A DNA stretch of 64,000 bases from the NCBI GenBank assembly GCA_030268105.1, contig BSDZ01000004.1:2467001-2531000 (forward strand), in the 5' to 3' direction. The translations under genes and the position numbers were made by a program. This DNA comes from Volvox africanus. Its lineage: Eukaryota; Chlorophyta; Chlorophyceae; Chlamydomonadales; Volvocaceae. Below the pieces are notes generated by a model that worked only from the letters and a program-made list of their open reading frames with translations, did no database searches and had not been told where the DNA came from. Positions 1-12,835 of this stretch are shown here, piece by piece. Position 1 is the first letter of the stretch; every line of letters starts with the position of its first letter.

Positions 1-243
1 ATTATCTTCAAGAGGTTCGTCATTCTTTCCGAAGTGTTGCTCGCGCCTTAAGATTACCTGGCCCCCGAAGGCCTCCTGACTCCTGACTCCTGACTCCTAT
101 GTCGTGGGTTTTATCGTTTATTCCTTACAGTTTGTTACGGTCCTGGCTTCATTGCCTCCAACTTTCGCCTCCGTCCCCACTCGCCTCATTTGCCCACTTC
201 GGCGTACCGCCCTATCTCCTCCGCCCCCTCGCACACCGCACAG

Positions 244-3200
244 CCACCACGAGGTGTTTATCTCGGATGACCAGGTTCAGTGGCTAGAGAAGCAGCTGGC
301 CGACAACCCGGACACGCCCTTCGTGGTGCTCACACATGCGCCCCCAATGGGCTGCGGTCTCAAGGTGAGGGATCGTGCACTTGGAGGCCATGAAAACCAC
401 GGACCGGTTCACGGGACGGCAGGAGGCCAAGGCTGGAAGCGGGCGAGGAAGGGGATGGAGGGCGATCGGAGAACCCGTGGCTTGCAAGGGAAGGGGGCTC
501 GAGAGACTTTGGTTGTCCACACGGCGCAATAACAGATGGAATCTGAAGGGTAGCACTCTTGGGCTGGTTTGGGTGGGGTTCCTCTGAGCCTCTTCTGTTT
601 GCGCCTTTCGCCTGCACCAATCCCAACCCCAATCGGAGTTCCCGAGCGTTTGTCCTGAGCTCGTTTCTTGTTTGTATTTCCTACCCTTTACTGTCATGCC
701 CGCCCCTTTCCCAATCCTCTCTATCTATTTGCGACGGCCCGTCCTGGCGTCCCAAAGTAAAGTGCGTCCTCCCCCGGGCCCCCCCCTTTGCCCTCCTGTC
801 CATGACCGGACCTATGCCACCACCGTAGGTGATACAGGAGGTGCATATAAAGAACCGCTGCGCCTGGCTGAACCACTCGGGTCGCCCAAACACTTTCATG
901 GACATGGTCAGCCAACACCCCAACATCAAGCTCTGGTTCTCTGGCCACTTCCACCTCTCGCACAACTACCCCGACTCCATCTCCACAGTTGGGCGAACCG
1001 CCTTCGTGCAGGTGGGAGGCCTAGCTGACCGCGATTGCTAATGTATGCAAATGAATTCGTGGCTTTACAGATGGCAGGTAAGGACGATAAGCTAACGAGA
1101 GGCCATTGGATCGATCGCTGACTGGCGGACTCCGACGTTTGAAATCGACGCACCTAAGACAACTAGGGCATGCTGGGCTGGGCAGCAGGACGGTGGTCAT
1201 CGGGTTGGTGGGCAAGAAGCCGGCTTGATGTTGAGCTGTTGTGGGGCTCGATGGCTGGCGGGGGATAATTACGCGCTTGGCCGTTCTCTATTGTTGCCGT
1301 AATAAACTTTTCTGCTGTTGCCACTCCACGCGAATACGTGGGCTCAGTGGCCTGTTCTCTCCTCTGTTACCCCTCCCCCCTCTTGGTCCTGTTACCTCAG
1401 CGATATCATGTCTCGTTTATTCGTCTTCCCCTTTTCCTCCTGGCAGGTTGGAGTCATCGGCGAGTGCAATCGCGATGGCATGCGGCAGGTGGGTCTGGTG
1501 CAAAGAGGGAAGTAGGGGAGTCTGATGAGGAGTCCGGGACGCACCTGAGTTCCCAGTCATAGGGGAGGTCTGGTTTCTTATCTCAGGAGAAGGGTTTCAG
1601 GGGCACGCTCGGTGCCGTGGGACTATATAAGCGTGTTTGTTACGCCATATGCAGGTAAGCTTTTAGCGTTTTCGCAATTACCACCCACCTTCACAGTGGC
1701 CTTCCCTCTTTCCATCATACGAAGCGATGTGAAATCCGAAGACGTCCGCTGAAGTGGTCGGAAGCTGTATATGTAACCGCTTGGTCTCATCACCCTGATC
1801 ACCCCCTTCCTCACCATCCCTCTCTCCGCCACCAGTCCCGTCTCCTCCGCGGCAGCCGCGACAGCTACCAGCTATTCACGGTGGACCATGACTCGGGAGC
1901 GCTTCGACTGGATATGGCGGCGCAATGGGACGACCTGGACGCGCCCACCCCTATCATACCGGAGGACGAGCTGCTGTGCGATCCGGACGCCGGCTGGCTA
2001 TGCTCGCAAATAGACTGCAAGGCGAGAGTGGGCTCATAGCCCTGGGATGAGTCGGGAAGGTGTAAAGACGGGAATAAGGACAGAGACGAGACGAGGAACA
2101 CGGAGGGGAAGCCGCTATTGGTAACGGCGTGCCTGGGTTGGTCCGATATCTCAATATCCTAGAGGGTGCAAGCTGCAACGGCCTGTAAATTCAGATATAA
2201 CGGGAAGGGAAACGCAACTCGAGTGGGGTGGGGTACGTTCAGGCCTGCAGTGTCAGGGTGCTGGAGTCATGGGACTTGCCGCTGTAGATATGCGGTAGTT
2301 TTAAAGGAACTTCCGGGGATGCTGGTAATTTAGCACGGTGGCGACCTTGTGATGCTTTCCGGCAATACCATGCCCACCAGCTCTTCCTTGTGTTCATGAT
2401 ATCTTAAACGACCCACTCACGCGTCATCCAGTCTCTCCCGCCCCGCCTCAGCTCCTCATGCAGTCCCGTTTCGCAGACCGAAACCAAACCAACACCTGAA
2501 ACCACGCAATACTTATCTCCCATGTGCAGGTGGGCGACAACAGCTCCGGCTTCATCACCTGGTGAGTCCTGCACGTCACGATCGTGGGTTGGGATATGCC
2601 TTCTGAAGGGATTGTATGTCTTGCGTCATCAAATCGTGCAGATGGTAAAACCATGGGCTATGGTTATGGGAGGTAAGGACCATACAAGCTCATCGGTGCA
2701 ACTTAACCCGCGATCCATACAGTCTTTCTGTAGTGCTGATACCGGCTATGCCGCTGCTGTTATCCACTTCTAGGTACCCGGTGGGCTATAAGACCATCCT
2801 GGCTCTGCAGGCGGGCGGTCTGCTTATTGAGTACGGTGAGAGCGCTTAGGGTGTACCCACCTGTTGGACAAAGAACCAGTACTTGAGCTTCAGATCACGG
2901 CATATGGCCCCACCATAGCATCATCCATGTACCCTGCCGGGGTCCCGGGACGGCGGATAGAGCTCTTGACCCTCTTTTGCGCAACTCGAAGGTGCCCAGT
3001 CGTCCAAACTTTGGGCCCTGTGCCCCGTGTTTCTGTCCTCCTTCAGCTGCCCCCCTCCTTGCTGCAAGTTCCTCTTTGACCCCCTCCTTGAGTTTGTCTG
3101 TCTGTCTGTCCGCCCACTGTATGTCGACCGCGCAGACATGTCGACCGCTGCCCCGGTGGGCATGGTGACTCGAGTACCTGGGGATTGTTCACTCTTGCTG

Positions 3201-3955
3201 CTGGACGCGAACGGTCAGCGGGCGGAGCAGGAGGATGGGGCCGACGTAGCGGAGATTCGAGTGTTGGAACCCAACGGTACGTCGGGAAGTGGATGGTGGC
3301 GGTATCGGATGGTGGGGCCGGGAAGAACGTGGGATGGTTTGAGGGCCAGGACATGAGTAAGGCGGCGGCAGGTGCCACGTGGTGAGGTGGGAGAAGCCCG
3401 ACCCTGTAATTTGGGTGACCACTGTCGCCGGGGCTGGGTAAATACGTTGAAGCTGGGTGTCCCGGCAGGGATGGGTGCTGCTTGGGTTAGGGCTTGGGTT
3501 TACCTAAGATATGGTCATCTGCGTGCGATGAGGTGTATGCAGATGGTGGGGCCGTGGGGCCGCAGACTCATATTCCCTGTGTCCACATACAAGAGACAGA
3601 ACGCGACAGCGCATTTCATAACGGGGCGGGACGCGGGTCCTAACCACGATTGTGAAGACACGACAACCCCTGCGTAAACCAGCATCTCACCCCGCTTTAA
3701 CACCCCGGACTAGGTCCATTTCTTTTTTATTCTCCTCTCACATTATGGCTTACGGCTAACGGCCTATCTTATTGTTTGTCTCATGCTGCGCCCTCTCGAC
3801 GTCTCCTGTAAATAGGCGAGCTTCGTGAGGCCATACCCCGCAACTCGTCCGGTGCCTTCTTCCGCATCTATCAGCCCAACAAGTGGCGACTCAAACGCCA
3901 GCAAGCTGCGGACGCATCCAAGAAGGTGGCTGCGGAAACGCTGGTGGCAGCCTGA
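244..3955 (+). CDS. Calcineurin-like metallophosphoesterase, 3' portion (5' exons outside window)
   Basis: Partial gene with eight exons seen: 244-364, 829-1011, 1447-1488, 1836-2021, 2530-2561, 2774-2835, 3136-3276 and 3816-3955 (TGA). All junctions keep phase. The first exon reads ...TPFVVLTHAPPMGCGLK and the second contains KLWFSGHFHLSHNYPDS. The GHFH and LTHAP strings match the late metal-binding motifs (GHxH and an earlier His) of the calcineurin-like phosphoesterase fold, so the protein probably hydrolyses a phosphoester with a two-metal centre. The substrate cannot be told. The acidic aspartate/asparagine motifs expected in the N-terminal half lie before the window. The C-terminus is basic and Ala-rich (KKVAAETLVAA). 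The intron 2022-2529 appears to use a GC donor (AAG|GCGAGA). A TGTAA lies near 4330 but is too far away to assign. Confidence 0.72.
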
Positions 3956-6900
3956 GTCGGCAGTTTACCCTGTTGGCCCGTGGTTCTCGTTGGCCCGTGG
4001 TTCTCTCTCCTGTTTACCGGCAGCGTGAGCTTACAGGGCCATGCCACATGTGTTAATGCTGACTCATGCCCGAATGGAGGCCGCGGGAAGGAGGGAGACG
4101 GCTGACAGCCAAGGACTAGAAAGCTCAAAGAGCCGCGCAGTGTTCGGGGGTTCCTGCCTCAACCCCACATACACCCTCCGCCTTGACGCCGATTGGGGGT
4201 TGTCTTACGAGGGAGTTTATAAGGGTGTGCGGGGATCACCCATGCTTTTATCTGATCCATCCAGCATTACTATCCTAATTTGGGGTTTTTGAAGACGTGA
4301 AATGGAGCGGAGTGTGTGATGTATATGATGTAAGGAGTCTTCGAAAGAAGAGCGAGGGTCATCATAAGCATCAAGATGCAGTTGCCGTGTGCGCCTGATC
4401 AATCCTCAATTTGTCAGGTTTAACGCCTGGTGGAAAAGTGTGTCATCCTGCTAAGAGGACCGTGCCGTGCCGACTGTATCTATATGCCGTTGTCGCATCT
4501 TAATTTAAGAGTGGCTTCACACAGCTTGGCCTTCAAGGCCGCCTGAATCTCGGCCGCAAGGCAAGGTAGGTGAGAGGTGATCCTGGAAGGATTGATGACT
4601 TCCCCGTAAACACACGTGGCATGTGCTGTGCGTGATATGGTCATGAATTGCAATGCGGTTTGAAGAAGAGTTCGGGGCGGTGTCTTGTGCTACGGTAGAG
4701 AGAAAAGAGGAAGAGGGTATTTTGTCGGCATGTGCTGTGTTTTGGCTGGCGATGTCATCGTCGCCTTGTCGCTGCATTCGGCCAACGCAGTTCATGGTGC
4801 TCTGCCTTGCGCGATTCATTCATTCACAAGGAAGTGGCTGTTGGCGGTATGTCGTGTCCATGCCGGAACGAGTGCTGAGTACATGCAGAATGAAGAAAGA
4901 ACGGAGCACAGAAGATCACGCGTGAGAGTGCACATATCGGGATGACCGGGGGAAACTTGCTAATTAGGCCGCGGCACGCTGCTACTGTGCCTGCTGTGCA
5001 GGGCTTGTGTGTAGGCATAGCGGGCACTCAAAGAAAACGTGTATTGTCTGTTTTTTCATTGCTACCGCTGCTATTACCTGACGTAGTAATCGTAGATAAA
5101 TAACGTGTGTATCTTTTACTTCTGTTTTTTACTTCTGTTTTTTAGGCATTTTATTGTTTTAGGTTTTTTTAGGAATATCTGTGTGTCGTATTTCCACTTC
5201 CAGTGTAACGAGTCCTAGTAGTGTAAAGTCCTCGGGAATTTTTGCCGTCGCCGGCAAAATGTGCTCAATTGCTTGCACACTTCTGTTTTCATTTAGCTGG
5301 TCTAGTAATCGATTTAAGTTCTTTTAGCTATAACCCTTTCCTTAGGATGTAAAGCGGTGGCCCCATGATTATTTAAAAGCATTTGTGTGCTCGTTGAGCT
5401 CAGGGGGCTGTGTCTTTGCTGTTGAAATGGGTTTCGGCACTTTTAAAGTATGCGGGACGCACTTTGGTGCGACAGCAGCATGGACCCGCTCAGTCCCGCC
5501 ATTATGTGTTGGCCCCGAAAGACCCTCATCAAAAAGGCTTGCCTCCCATTTGCGCCATAAACCGCAGTGTAAAGCAACTACAATATGACAATTTCAGAAT
5601 GTGCTTAATTCTTGAGCACATGCTCACGGCGGTCCAAATGATAACGAACTGTTCAACCTTACGGTTATTGTCTCCCGATCTTTTAATCCAGCATCTTACT
5701 TCCAGCCCTCATGCCCGGAAAGCACAGCAAGCACGCCATCCTGCCTACTGCTGTTCTAGCTGATCGGAAGGGATCGGCATCGCCCTCATCCAGGGCATTG
5801 CTTTCAAAGACCTCCTTCCACCACGGCTACAAAATTCTGGCTCAACATTCGTTGAGGGGCAAAATGGTACACGCTGTTATGGAACACTGTATTATTTGTA
5901 AATCTTTTTAAATATTACTCGATTTCCCCCTGCCCAAATACACCCCATGGGCAAGTATCCTATTTGTTCCGGGTGACTGCATCTGATCTCGTCTGTGCCT
6001 TTCCTATCGCGAATGATTGTGCAACATCAATCTTGTGGCTTTGGACCCACCCCGGGGTCTACGTAGGCACCCTATCCTTCGCTTTATCCTCCGCTTTAGT
6101 GCCTGTGCATGGGGCCCAGACCGGAACCGCGCCCTGCAGCTCACTTCTAACCGTCGCTTCATCTTCATCGACACGGTCTTCCACTGGCACGCCGTTCCAG
6201 CCGGGACAGCTTTGGAGATTTTTCCACCGTGCCCCATGGGCAGCAGCTTGCCACACCCACCCGGGTGCTGGTGGATCCTGCCGTTTAGGGCCGTGCCCGG
6301 AGGTTGCCACTCGGTGGTCCTCCCATTCTAGGTCCTGTGCGGCATCACCGCAGAAGGTTAGTGTGTCGGAAGGATGCCACACCCCCACGCGACTGCACTC
6401 TTTATCAGGACTTGGACTTTATGGTGCTCTGGTGCTCCCCTTTGCTGAGGAGGTATCTGAGCTCTCGTACGACTTCTTGACACGAACTGGCGGGATACCC
6501 GCCTGAAAATCATTAGGAGCAAGCTGACGTTTGAACTATGTACGGTTACAAGTGGTTTTCCCTCAACCCAGAGCTTCGGCCCATTGGAATGATCTGCTCA
6601 TGTCCGCTGTTTTCGTATTGTGCTCAGTTTTTGAAGACACGTTTTAGCTTTCCGACGCCCCTGTCCCAGGGACCGCTGTCACCATAGATAATGCGGCCCA
6701 AGGATGGGGATCTAATACAAAGAAGATGTTATTTGTGTGAGAAACCAGACCATTTTCAGCTGCGTCGACGTTGGTCACGGGACGTCTGTTCACGTCAGGA
6801 CATGTCACCAGCGATAATTGTATGGAATCCAACCATCCCAACATCAAGGGATAATAACATACATTCTGCCCTAGGATTTTTACACAGCAATCGGCAAGAT

Positions 6901-7227
6901 GGCAAGGACACGTAACCACGAGACCGTAACTGCACCACACGCTTCGCACTGGGCAATGGGCAAAGATCGACGAGGGTACTTACCGAATACACCTTCGAAA
7001 TAAAACCTTAAATTACTATGTACAACCGTGACGCAAAGGTTGTACGGAATCCTGTTCATAGCCATTTACGTTAGGGAGACAAGCATCCATAACGTCAAAC
7101 GCAGTAAATAGGACAGAGCTGCAACATTCTGTGAACATAGAATTACACTTGCGGAACCGTGAGCAAGCTTTTTTGAACCTTGGTGTCTTTGTGAAGTAGT
7201 AGCACCTTCACGACCAGACCCAGCGCC
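3956..7227. other. No supported gene; T-rich stretch near 5050-5350
   Basis: Reading frames here are short and rich in Cys, Trp and His, as expected of non-coding DNA. I found no motif or phase-consistent exon chain. From about 5050 to 5350 the plus strand is T-rich, with a near-tandem repeat around 5117-5144 (two copies of a TTTACTTCTG-type unit followed by T runs). A 180-codon frame at 5964-6506 has no recognisable content and was not called. Confidence 0.5.
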
Positions 7228-8017
7228 ATGCAGGCCGCTCGAGTCGTTCCGACCGGAACGTCTGGCCGTAATTTAACGGCTACACCGTCCCGACGCACAG
7301 CCAACAGGCGTAGTCTGCGGTGTGTGGCGATGCTTGGCGCCGACCCTACCTTTGACACTATATCTGCTATCAGCCAGCTGGTTACTACAAGCGCAATCTG
7401 TGTGGGAGCCTTTATGCTCTTGAACCGCCCAGAACAGATTCCGGAGCAGGTGAGGCAGGTTCATAGTCTTAGCAGGTTCCGCACCGTGCAGGCGTGCCGT
7501 GGCTGCGTTTCCAAGCAGCACACCTGGAGTTAATGTATGTCGTTTATTATGCATTGCCTACGCGGATGGCTTTGGGACCAGGTTGAAGTGACCCGGCCTT
7601 GTACCGGCAAAGTTCTATAACGCTTATGCCCGTGATTTGACATCAAACTTTTGATGATGTAATCGCGTGATGGTACATAGTGTTCAGTTCAGCCCTTCCC
7701 AGTTGCCCGTCGGAGGCTTCACGTTTTCGCCCGTAGCCTTTGCTTGTTTTGCCAGCGCGTTTACACTAACCTTATCAAAGTCTCTTTAATTTCTTGTTCA
7801 CAAGTCGTTATGAACATTTGTGCAGGATCGTCTTGACAGTCGGAAATCTCAGCCCTGCCCAGTTTGCGGAGGCACGGGGTACGAGGCATGCCTATGCACC
7901 AGGTGGTCTGATGGCGATGTTGGATGCAATTCATGCAGCAAGACAGGCTATATGCGGTGCAGAGGGTGCGGTGGTGGGGGTGCTGCTGTGCCGCTAATGG
8001 TGCGCGTGAAGAAGTGA
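7228..8017 (+). CDS. Small chloroplast-type membrane protein with DnaJ-like cysteine-rich zinc-finger repeats
   Basis: Two exons, 7228-7449 and 7826-8017, join in phase 0 with a CAG|GTGAGG donor and a TTTGTGCAG acceptor, giving 137 residues. Residues 1-35 are rich in Arg, Thr, Ser and Ala with almost no acidic residues, as in a plastid transit peptide. Residues 47-64 form one hydrophobic segment (SAISQLVTTSAICVGAFMLL). The second exon carries CPVCGGTG, a degenerate CLC pair, CNSCSKTG and CRGCGGGG, spaced like the four CxxCxGxG repeats of the DnaJ cysteine-rich domain. There is no J domain. Plant proteins with this layout, such as LQY1 and BSD2 relatives, act as thylakoid or stromal disulfide or assembly factors. 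A similar role is inference. TGTAA, the green algal polyadenylation signal, lies 65 nt after the stop. Confidence 0.75.
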
Positions 8018-10418
8018 GCTAACTCGTATTCATACGGGTTGAATAGCTTGGGATTGGGATGTTTGATGTTACAGTAGAAGATGTAAAATAGGCAGCTAAC
8101 TCTGCCAGCAGCTGCGGATGCGCTATGACTTGTTTCTAGGGAGGGCACGCACAGTCGAGAGGGTTCGAGCCGCTATGCTGTCCTTGACGTTCCGTGTACA
8201 TTTATCCCTAGGTTGGACCACTTTCGCGGAAGGCGGTCCTCGCTTATTATGTGAGTGTGGTGCGCCTGGGGACGAACTATTGTATGTCGTAACTGCTCCT
8301 GAGGGGTTCAGCGCTTCCCCTTAAAAATAGCAGCAGGCGCGTTGGGAGGAACCACCGCCAGTATCACATATTGGTGCCGCAGAGAACACGTGAGCGGCCC
8401 GAGGTGGTTTTGTGGAGAGAGGGTGCATTTCCGTAGGTCTGCCTCAGAAACCCCCTCTTTGCATCTAGGGTTAGCTTATGCGCCAGTAGCTTGCATGCAA
8501 CAGAGGTGGACTTCAGAGGAAGAAGTCGTTTGAGTGGTACTGTTGCGACTCTGATGAAGGAAATTTCAGGGCGTTTCACTGTCTGTCCGCACAAGATCGT
8601 GTTGAGGGCATGTCATTCTTCAAGGAGTGCCGCCATTTTATCAATCAGCTATGTGTTGTTGTTGTTGTTTTAATTGGTTGGAGTGGAGCGCTTTTCAGTT
8701 GCAGGTAGCGGCAGGCCCTTGTCCTCGCTACGTGCATTGTTTCCGTCTTTGTTTAAGAGCAAGACCTATTTACTCACGTGCCTGCTAGCGCTAAAGGGAA
8801 GCAATTGTTGCGCATGTGCTATGGCAACGTGGCCAAGCTTGAGCGTGGCGTCCATACGAATCTTGCGCTGGGAGTCCATATGTAAGATGCGCATGCGCTG
8901 CCTCTCGGGCCTGATTCCTCTGTATCATTTTTAGTGGTCGCCATCGAGATGGTGTGGGAAAGATGCCAAAATCATTACGGTGTGGGAGAGCTGCAATTAG
9001 TCAGCAAATGTTGGGCAGCGGTGTAGTTGATGGGAGGCCATGCGGTACAAAGAACACTGCATCCGGTGCAAGGGCATTACTAAAGCAAAAATATGGTTCC
9101 ATCTGCAGGATAATGTGCGTCCGAGGCAAGCCAGTTACTAGTCACTATTACCTTTGGTTGCGCTACTGGTGGATACGCATGCAATTGTTGGCAAGGTTCA
9201 CATGGCATGGCACTGTGATGAAAGCGGTCAGATTTGTTCAGGATAACTGAAAGGCCTTGGTTTCGCGGCAACAAAACACAACGCCCAGCCAGAAGACCGG
9301 TGACTATCTTCCGAGTATTCAGAAAGGTGGCAATCCCCGTCTGCGATCTGAGGCTGTTAGGCCAGCGAGGCTGGCGGGTATGGTTGGCCAATAAGATCTA
9401 CAGTGTTGCGCTGCTCGACTTGGCGTTGCACTTGAGCTGTTCGAGCGCCATTTTTAGTTGCTACACCGATTACTCGGTAGCAAGCCGAAGTCTCTGGACA
9501 AAGGATCAGGCATGCTTGCGCCCCGCCATTACGATATCCCGTCACACGTTCTATACATGCCGTAGATGGCAATGCCAGTACCGTGGATCGCATTTATTTT
9601 ACACAATCTTATGTAGGTACCACCGAACTTCGAGCAGAGATGACTTGAAAGGGCTTAGAAATCCCCGCATAGAAGATTACTTTTACAAAGCATCGGTCTT
9701 GTGTGCCGAGCACGGGCGCCTATGCAACCTGACTGCTTGGCGGAACAGGGCCGAACACGCAACCATGCTGATGCGGATGGCGCAAGGTTGGTACCATGCA
9801 TGGGGTTACGAGGGTGGCATGCCCCTGGATAGGGCATTAGGCACTACTGACCTTCCGTGGAGATTACGCCACTGGCCTAATGTCCACAGATAGGTTCCGA
9901 TAGGGGCCCACAGAATGACGGCTATCTGCCGTACTCAACTACGGGGCCGTGACAGCCTAAAACCACTTCGTTTTCTACATATTCTTCTGCTACTACAAAC
10001 TTGTTCCCATAACTCGTTTGGACCATGACTTGAAAGGAGGGCAAGGTGTGAAAACCAACTTCTGCGTCCATACTATGAAATGCTTGAATTACCAAGCTAG
10101 CTGCATTCATTGAAGCTTCTAAGTAGGCTTGAGTCATTGGATTGTGATTGCCCCGCATGAGTGGGCTATGAACAAAGCTGCTGCGGTGCCTTGGAGCCAG
10201 GTTTTGGAGTATGGTACGTGTTAATTCTTACTGGTGCTACCTGCATGCTGTTCCGGAAAACTGTCAAGATGCGGAAGATTACAAAGGACGAAATATGCCT
10301 ATATACGACAATTATTCCAGCCCATAATACCTAACCCCAGTGACTGTGAACAGCTGGCGCTTAGTGTACTCGCGATAAGAAGGTATCTGCTTTTGCGAAA
10401 TTGTTTTTGAGCAAACCT
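8018..10418. other. No supported gene; two open frames without recognisable content
   Basis: A 219-codon plus-strand frame (9234-9893) is long but rich in Trp, Cys, Arg and His, and it has no family signature. A 78-codon minus-strand frame (9922-10158, reading ...SFQVMVQTSYGNKFVVAEE...) has a more protein-like composition and could be an exon of an unrecognised minus-strand gene. Neither can be tied to splice partners. A short GTTGTTGTTGTT run is at about 8654-8670. Confidence 0.4.
8082..8086 (+). terminator. Probable polyadenylation signal TGTAA
   Basis: TGTAA replaces AATAAA in volvocine algae and usually sits close before the cleavage site. This copy is 65 nt downstream of the stop of the zinc-finger gene. 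A 5-base motif occurs often by chance, so the call rests on position. Confidence 0.4.
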
Positions 10419-11737
10419 ATGGACGCCATGGAGACGGAGAAGCTGAACCCGAAAAAGAAACCCACGTTTAAATTAATTGGGCAGCTTGTGTTGGCTATGA
10501 AGCGCTTCCAGGCTGCCTTGAACCCGACCTATAACTACGGAGCGAACAAGCGGCCACAGTCGTCTTCTCTGGCGAACGTAAGCACAAACGGAGTATTCTG
10601 TAAGCATACAGTCTATGCGCCCAACATGCATTCGTAGAACATTGTGATCTGAAGCATTAAGGGGGCCGTCTTTAGTGGCTTCGTTGCTTATGTCCTTGTA
10701 TGACACACAGTGGCGCTGTGCTTGTTGGTGCTTCTGGAAATGCAAATACCCGATATGTGGGCGGTTTTTATGCAGAAAACTCTCTACAATCACTCGTGGC
10801 CTGGGCAGTTGTCATCATCGGTTCGCTGGCTTTCCTGCCATTGCATTATGTCCTAAAATTGCCATGTGTATAAAGTGTACACTATATTAAGAAGCATTAC
10901 GACGTGGGCCGGCAGACCGTTATGTGTCCTTGTACTTGGGTAGGGGGGTGCAGCCTGCGACGTCGGGCGGGAAGGCGCACATACACACACACACATAACT
11001 CATGCGTTAACTCCCTTCATATCCAAGACCATCTCATCCTTATTTTTTGCATTCAACCGGTATGCCCTTGGTGCTTGGACCTGACACCCTACTTCCGTTT
11101 CTTAGAGAATGTTCTGGAGGCCCTTTCAGTTGCACCAATCTCAGCTAATACCAGGACAGATCCTATACACAACATTCGCTCTCATTCCATGGTTGTTAAT
11201 CACCGCAGGGACTGCCCCGGGGTCGGACCATGAGCGTCCCAGCGGGAGGCCGCACTGCGAGCGGAGCTGCCGCCTCCAAGACGCTGTCAGGCCGCCCAGA
11301 TGTCTCTGGGAAGCAGCACGGATTTAAGGTGACTACCTCTCCTACGGCACCAGTTGGAAGATTCCCGGAAGAAACATGCGCAACTTTAAGCCTAGTGTTG
11401 ACTGCACACGATTCGCGTATACTAGATGGAGGTTGTCCGTGAAGCTATATTTCGCTTAAGTAGCAGGTGCAGCGTGTATGCCACCCAAGATGAACTCTGC
11501 CGGCAAATATGTTGCTGCCGTTGTCAGCATAATTGCCATTGTATCTTGTGCGGCCTGCCCAATAGTCCGTCGGCACGCTCACGCCCTACTTTACTTCGAC
11601 CCGTTATGCATAAACCATGGATGTCGTCCGTGAGTCTGCCCTCTTTCTCTGTGCCCCGCCCTCTGGTTCTCACCCAGGGTAACCTGCTGTTCAAGCCGCT
11701 GCCACCCTTAAGCTCAGAGCAGGAGACTTCAGCATAA
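10419..11737 (+). CDS. Unresolved small gene or genes, possible single-span membrane proteins
   Basis: I do not recognise a family. Four pieces look coding. Piece one, 10419-10577, starts at ATG and encodes 53 residues (MDAMETEKLNPKKKPTFKLI...), with a good GTAAGC donor after AAC. Piece two, 10700-10873, is a 57-residue frame with one membrane span (LVAWAVVIIGSLAFLPLHYV) and its own stop. Piece three begins at ATG 11230 (MSVPAGGRTASGAAASKTL...) and ends at a GTGACT donor after AAG. Piece four, from about 11479, reads MPPKMNSAGKYVAAVVSIIA, another membrane span, and a final exon after CACCCAG stops at 11737. Phases between these pieces do not join cleanly, so they may be one gene with missed exons or two small genes. 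Small mitochondrial or plastid membrane subunits would fit, but that is a guess. Confidence 0.3.
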
Positions 11738-12835
11738 CATTCCGGACCATCTTATCAATGAAGGCGTGGAGGTGTGCGGATGTCACTCCCTGATTTCCGC
11801 CTGGGACTTATACTACTCGTTTATGGATCTGCTTTACAATTGCCTGCTTGCTAAGCAGTCGCAGTGCGTACTCGCTAGGCACCCGATCGCCTGGGGACGA
11901 GGCGCACACAGCATATATACTGTTGGCAAGTTTCAGCCAGAAGCCGGCCTCGGACTATAGCACATCTCATGGTAATGTATTGAGACACTCATAATGATGC
12001 ATCACCTGACATGTTCGGCGCTTCTTGGGCAATACGTAGGCGGTGAACAAGTCCTTCGGACACCGTTATTTGTTGTAAACCTGCATATTGCTGCACGACG
12101 AGCATATGGGTGTGAGGTCCAGGGCCTTATGAAGCATACTTGTACACTTCCCTGGGAAGCCCATTGCACCCTGGTTTTACCTTGGGATGAGCGACATGTT
12201 GAGAGCGCATGGGCCATCGGGGTCCTTCTGCATGCATATTGCCTGTTGGCTTGATGTGCTCCTGGCTCGCCAGGTCCTAAATGTATCGAAAGCCGCGCTT
12301 TTCTGCCGTGCCGTGCTGTTGTTGTGCACGGCCTCGCAATGATTTCGCCGCTTCTGTTGCAGGGAAGTTTAGATTTGTTCACTGATGGAGAGATCGCTGA
12401 ATATCTAGGGCCTGGCCTGGTCCCATGATTTGAACATTGACATTGTGGCAGGGATGAAGCCCGGGCCATAGGTCACGCTAGGAATGTAAAATTATGTAAC
12501 TTGGCTTGTGTTTCGTGGCAACGGTGTACAGACCACGTAGTCTAGGCATTCGTAGAGGTCCCCCAGGCCGCGTAACCAGCGTACTTTACCGAACGTTATA
12601 GACTTGGTTGCTCAACGTTGCTACGCAGTACATGGTCACGTCACCTCCACAACTTTCAAGCGTTGCAAAAAAGCTACAGTGTCTTCCACGGAGGCACCGG
12701 GTGAACACAGACCGGCACTTACTTAGGTTAACACACACCGCGCGTGGGCTTAGGAACTCCACAAACCTCCGACTTGCCACACAAGCAGAGCAGCCTCGGC
12801 AGCAACAGGCAGACCTTTCTTCCCGACCCAGCCCT
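11738..12835. other. No supported gene
   Basis: Frames here on either strand, including a 155-codon minus-strand frame at 12002-12469, show no recognisable motif, no transit peptide and no splice chain. The stretch probably holds the 3' flank of the dehydrogenase gene, which ends at 12836. Confidence 0.4.

Noticed and set aside
5964..6506. 180-codon open frame on the plus strand with an overlapping 109-codon minus frame
   Set aside because: Neither frame has a recognisable domain; high GC locally suppresses stop codons on both strands.
8150..8180. GGTTCGAGCC, resembling a tRNA B box
   Set aside because: No A box at the right distance and no acceptor or anticodon stem could be drawn.
9234..9893. 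219-codon open frame on the plus strand
   Set aside because: Composition is rich in Trp, Cys, Arg and His, there is no motif, and it has no splice partners. Length alone is not enough in this sequence.
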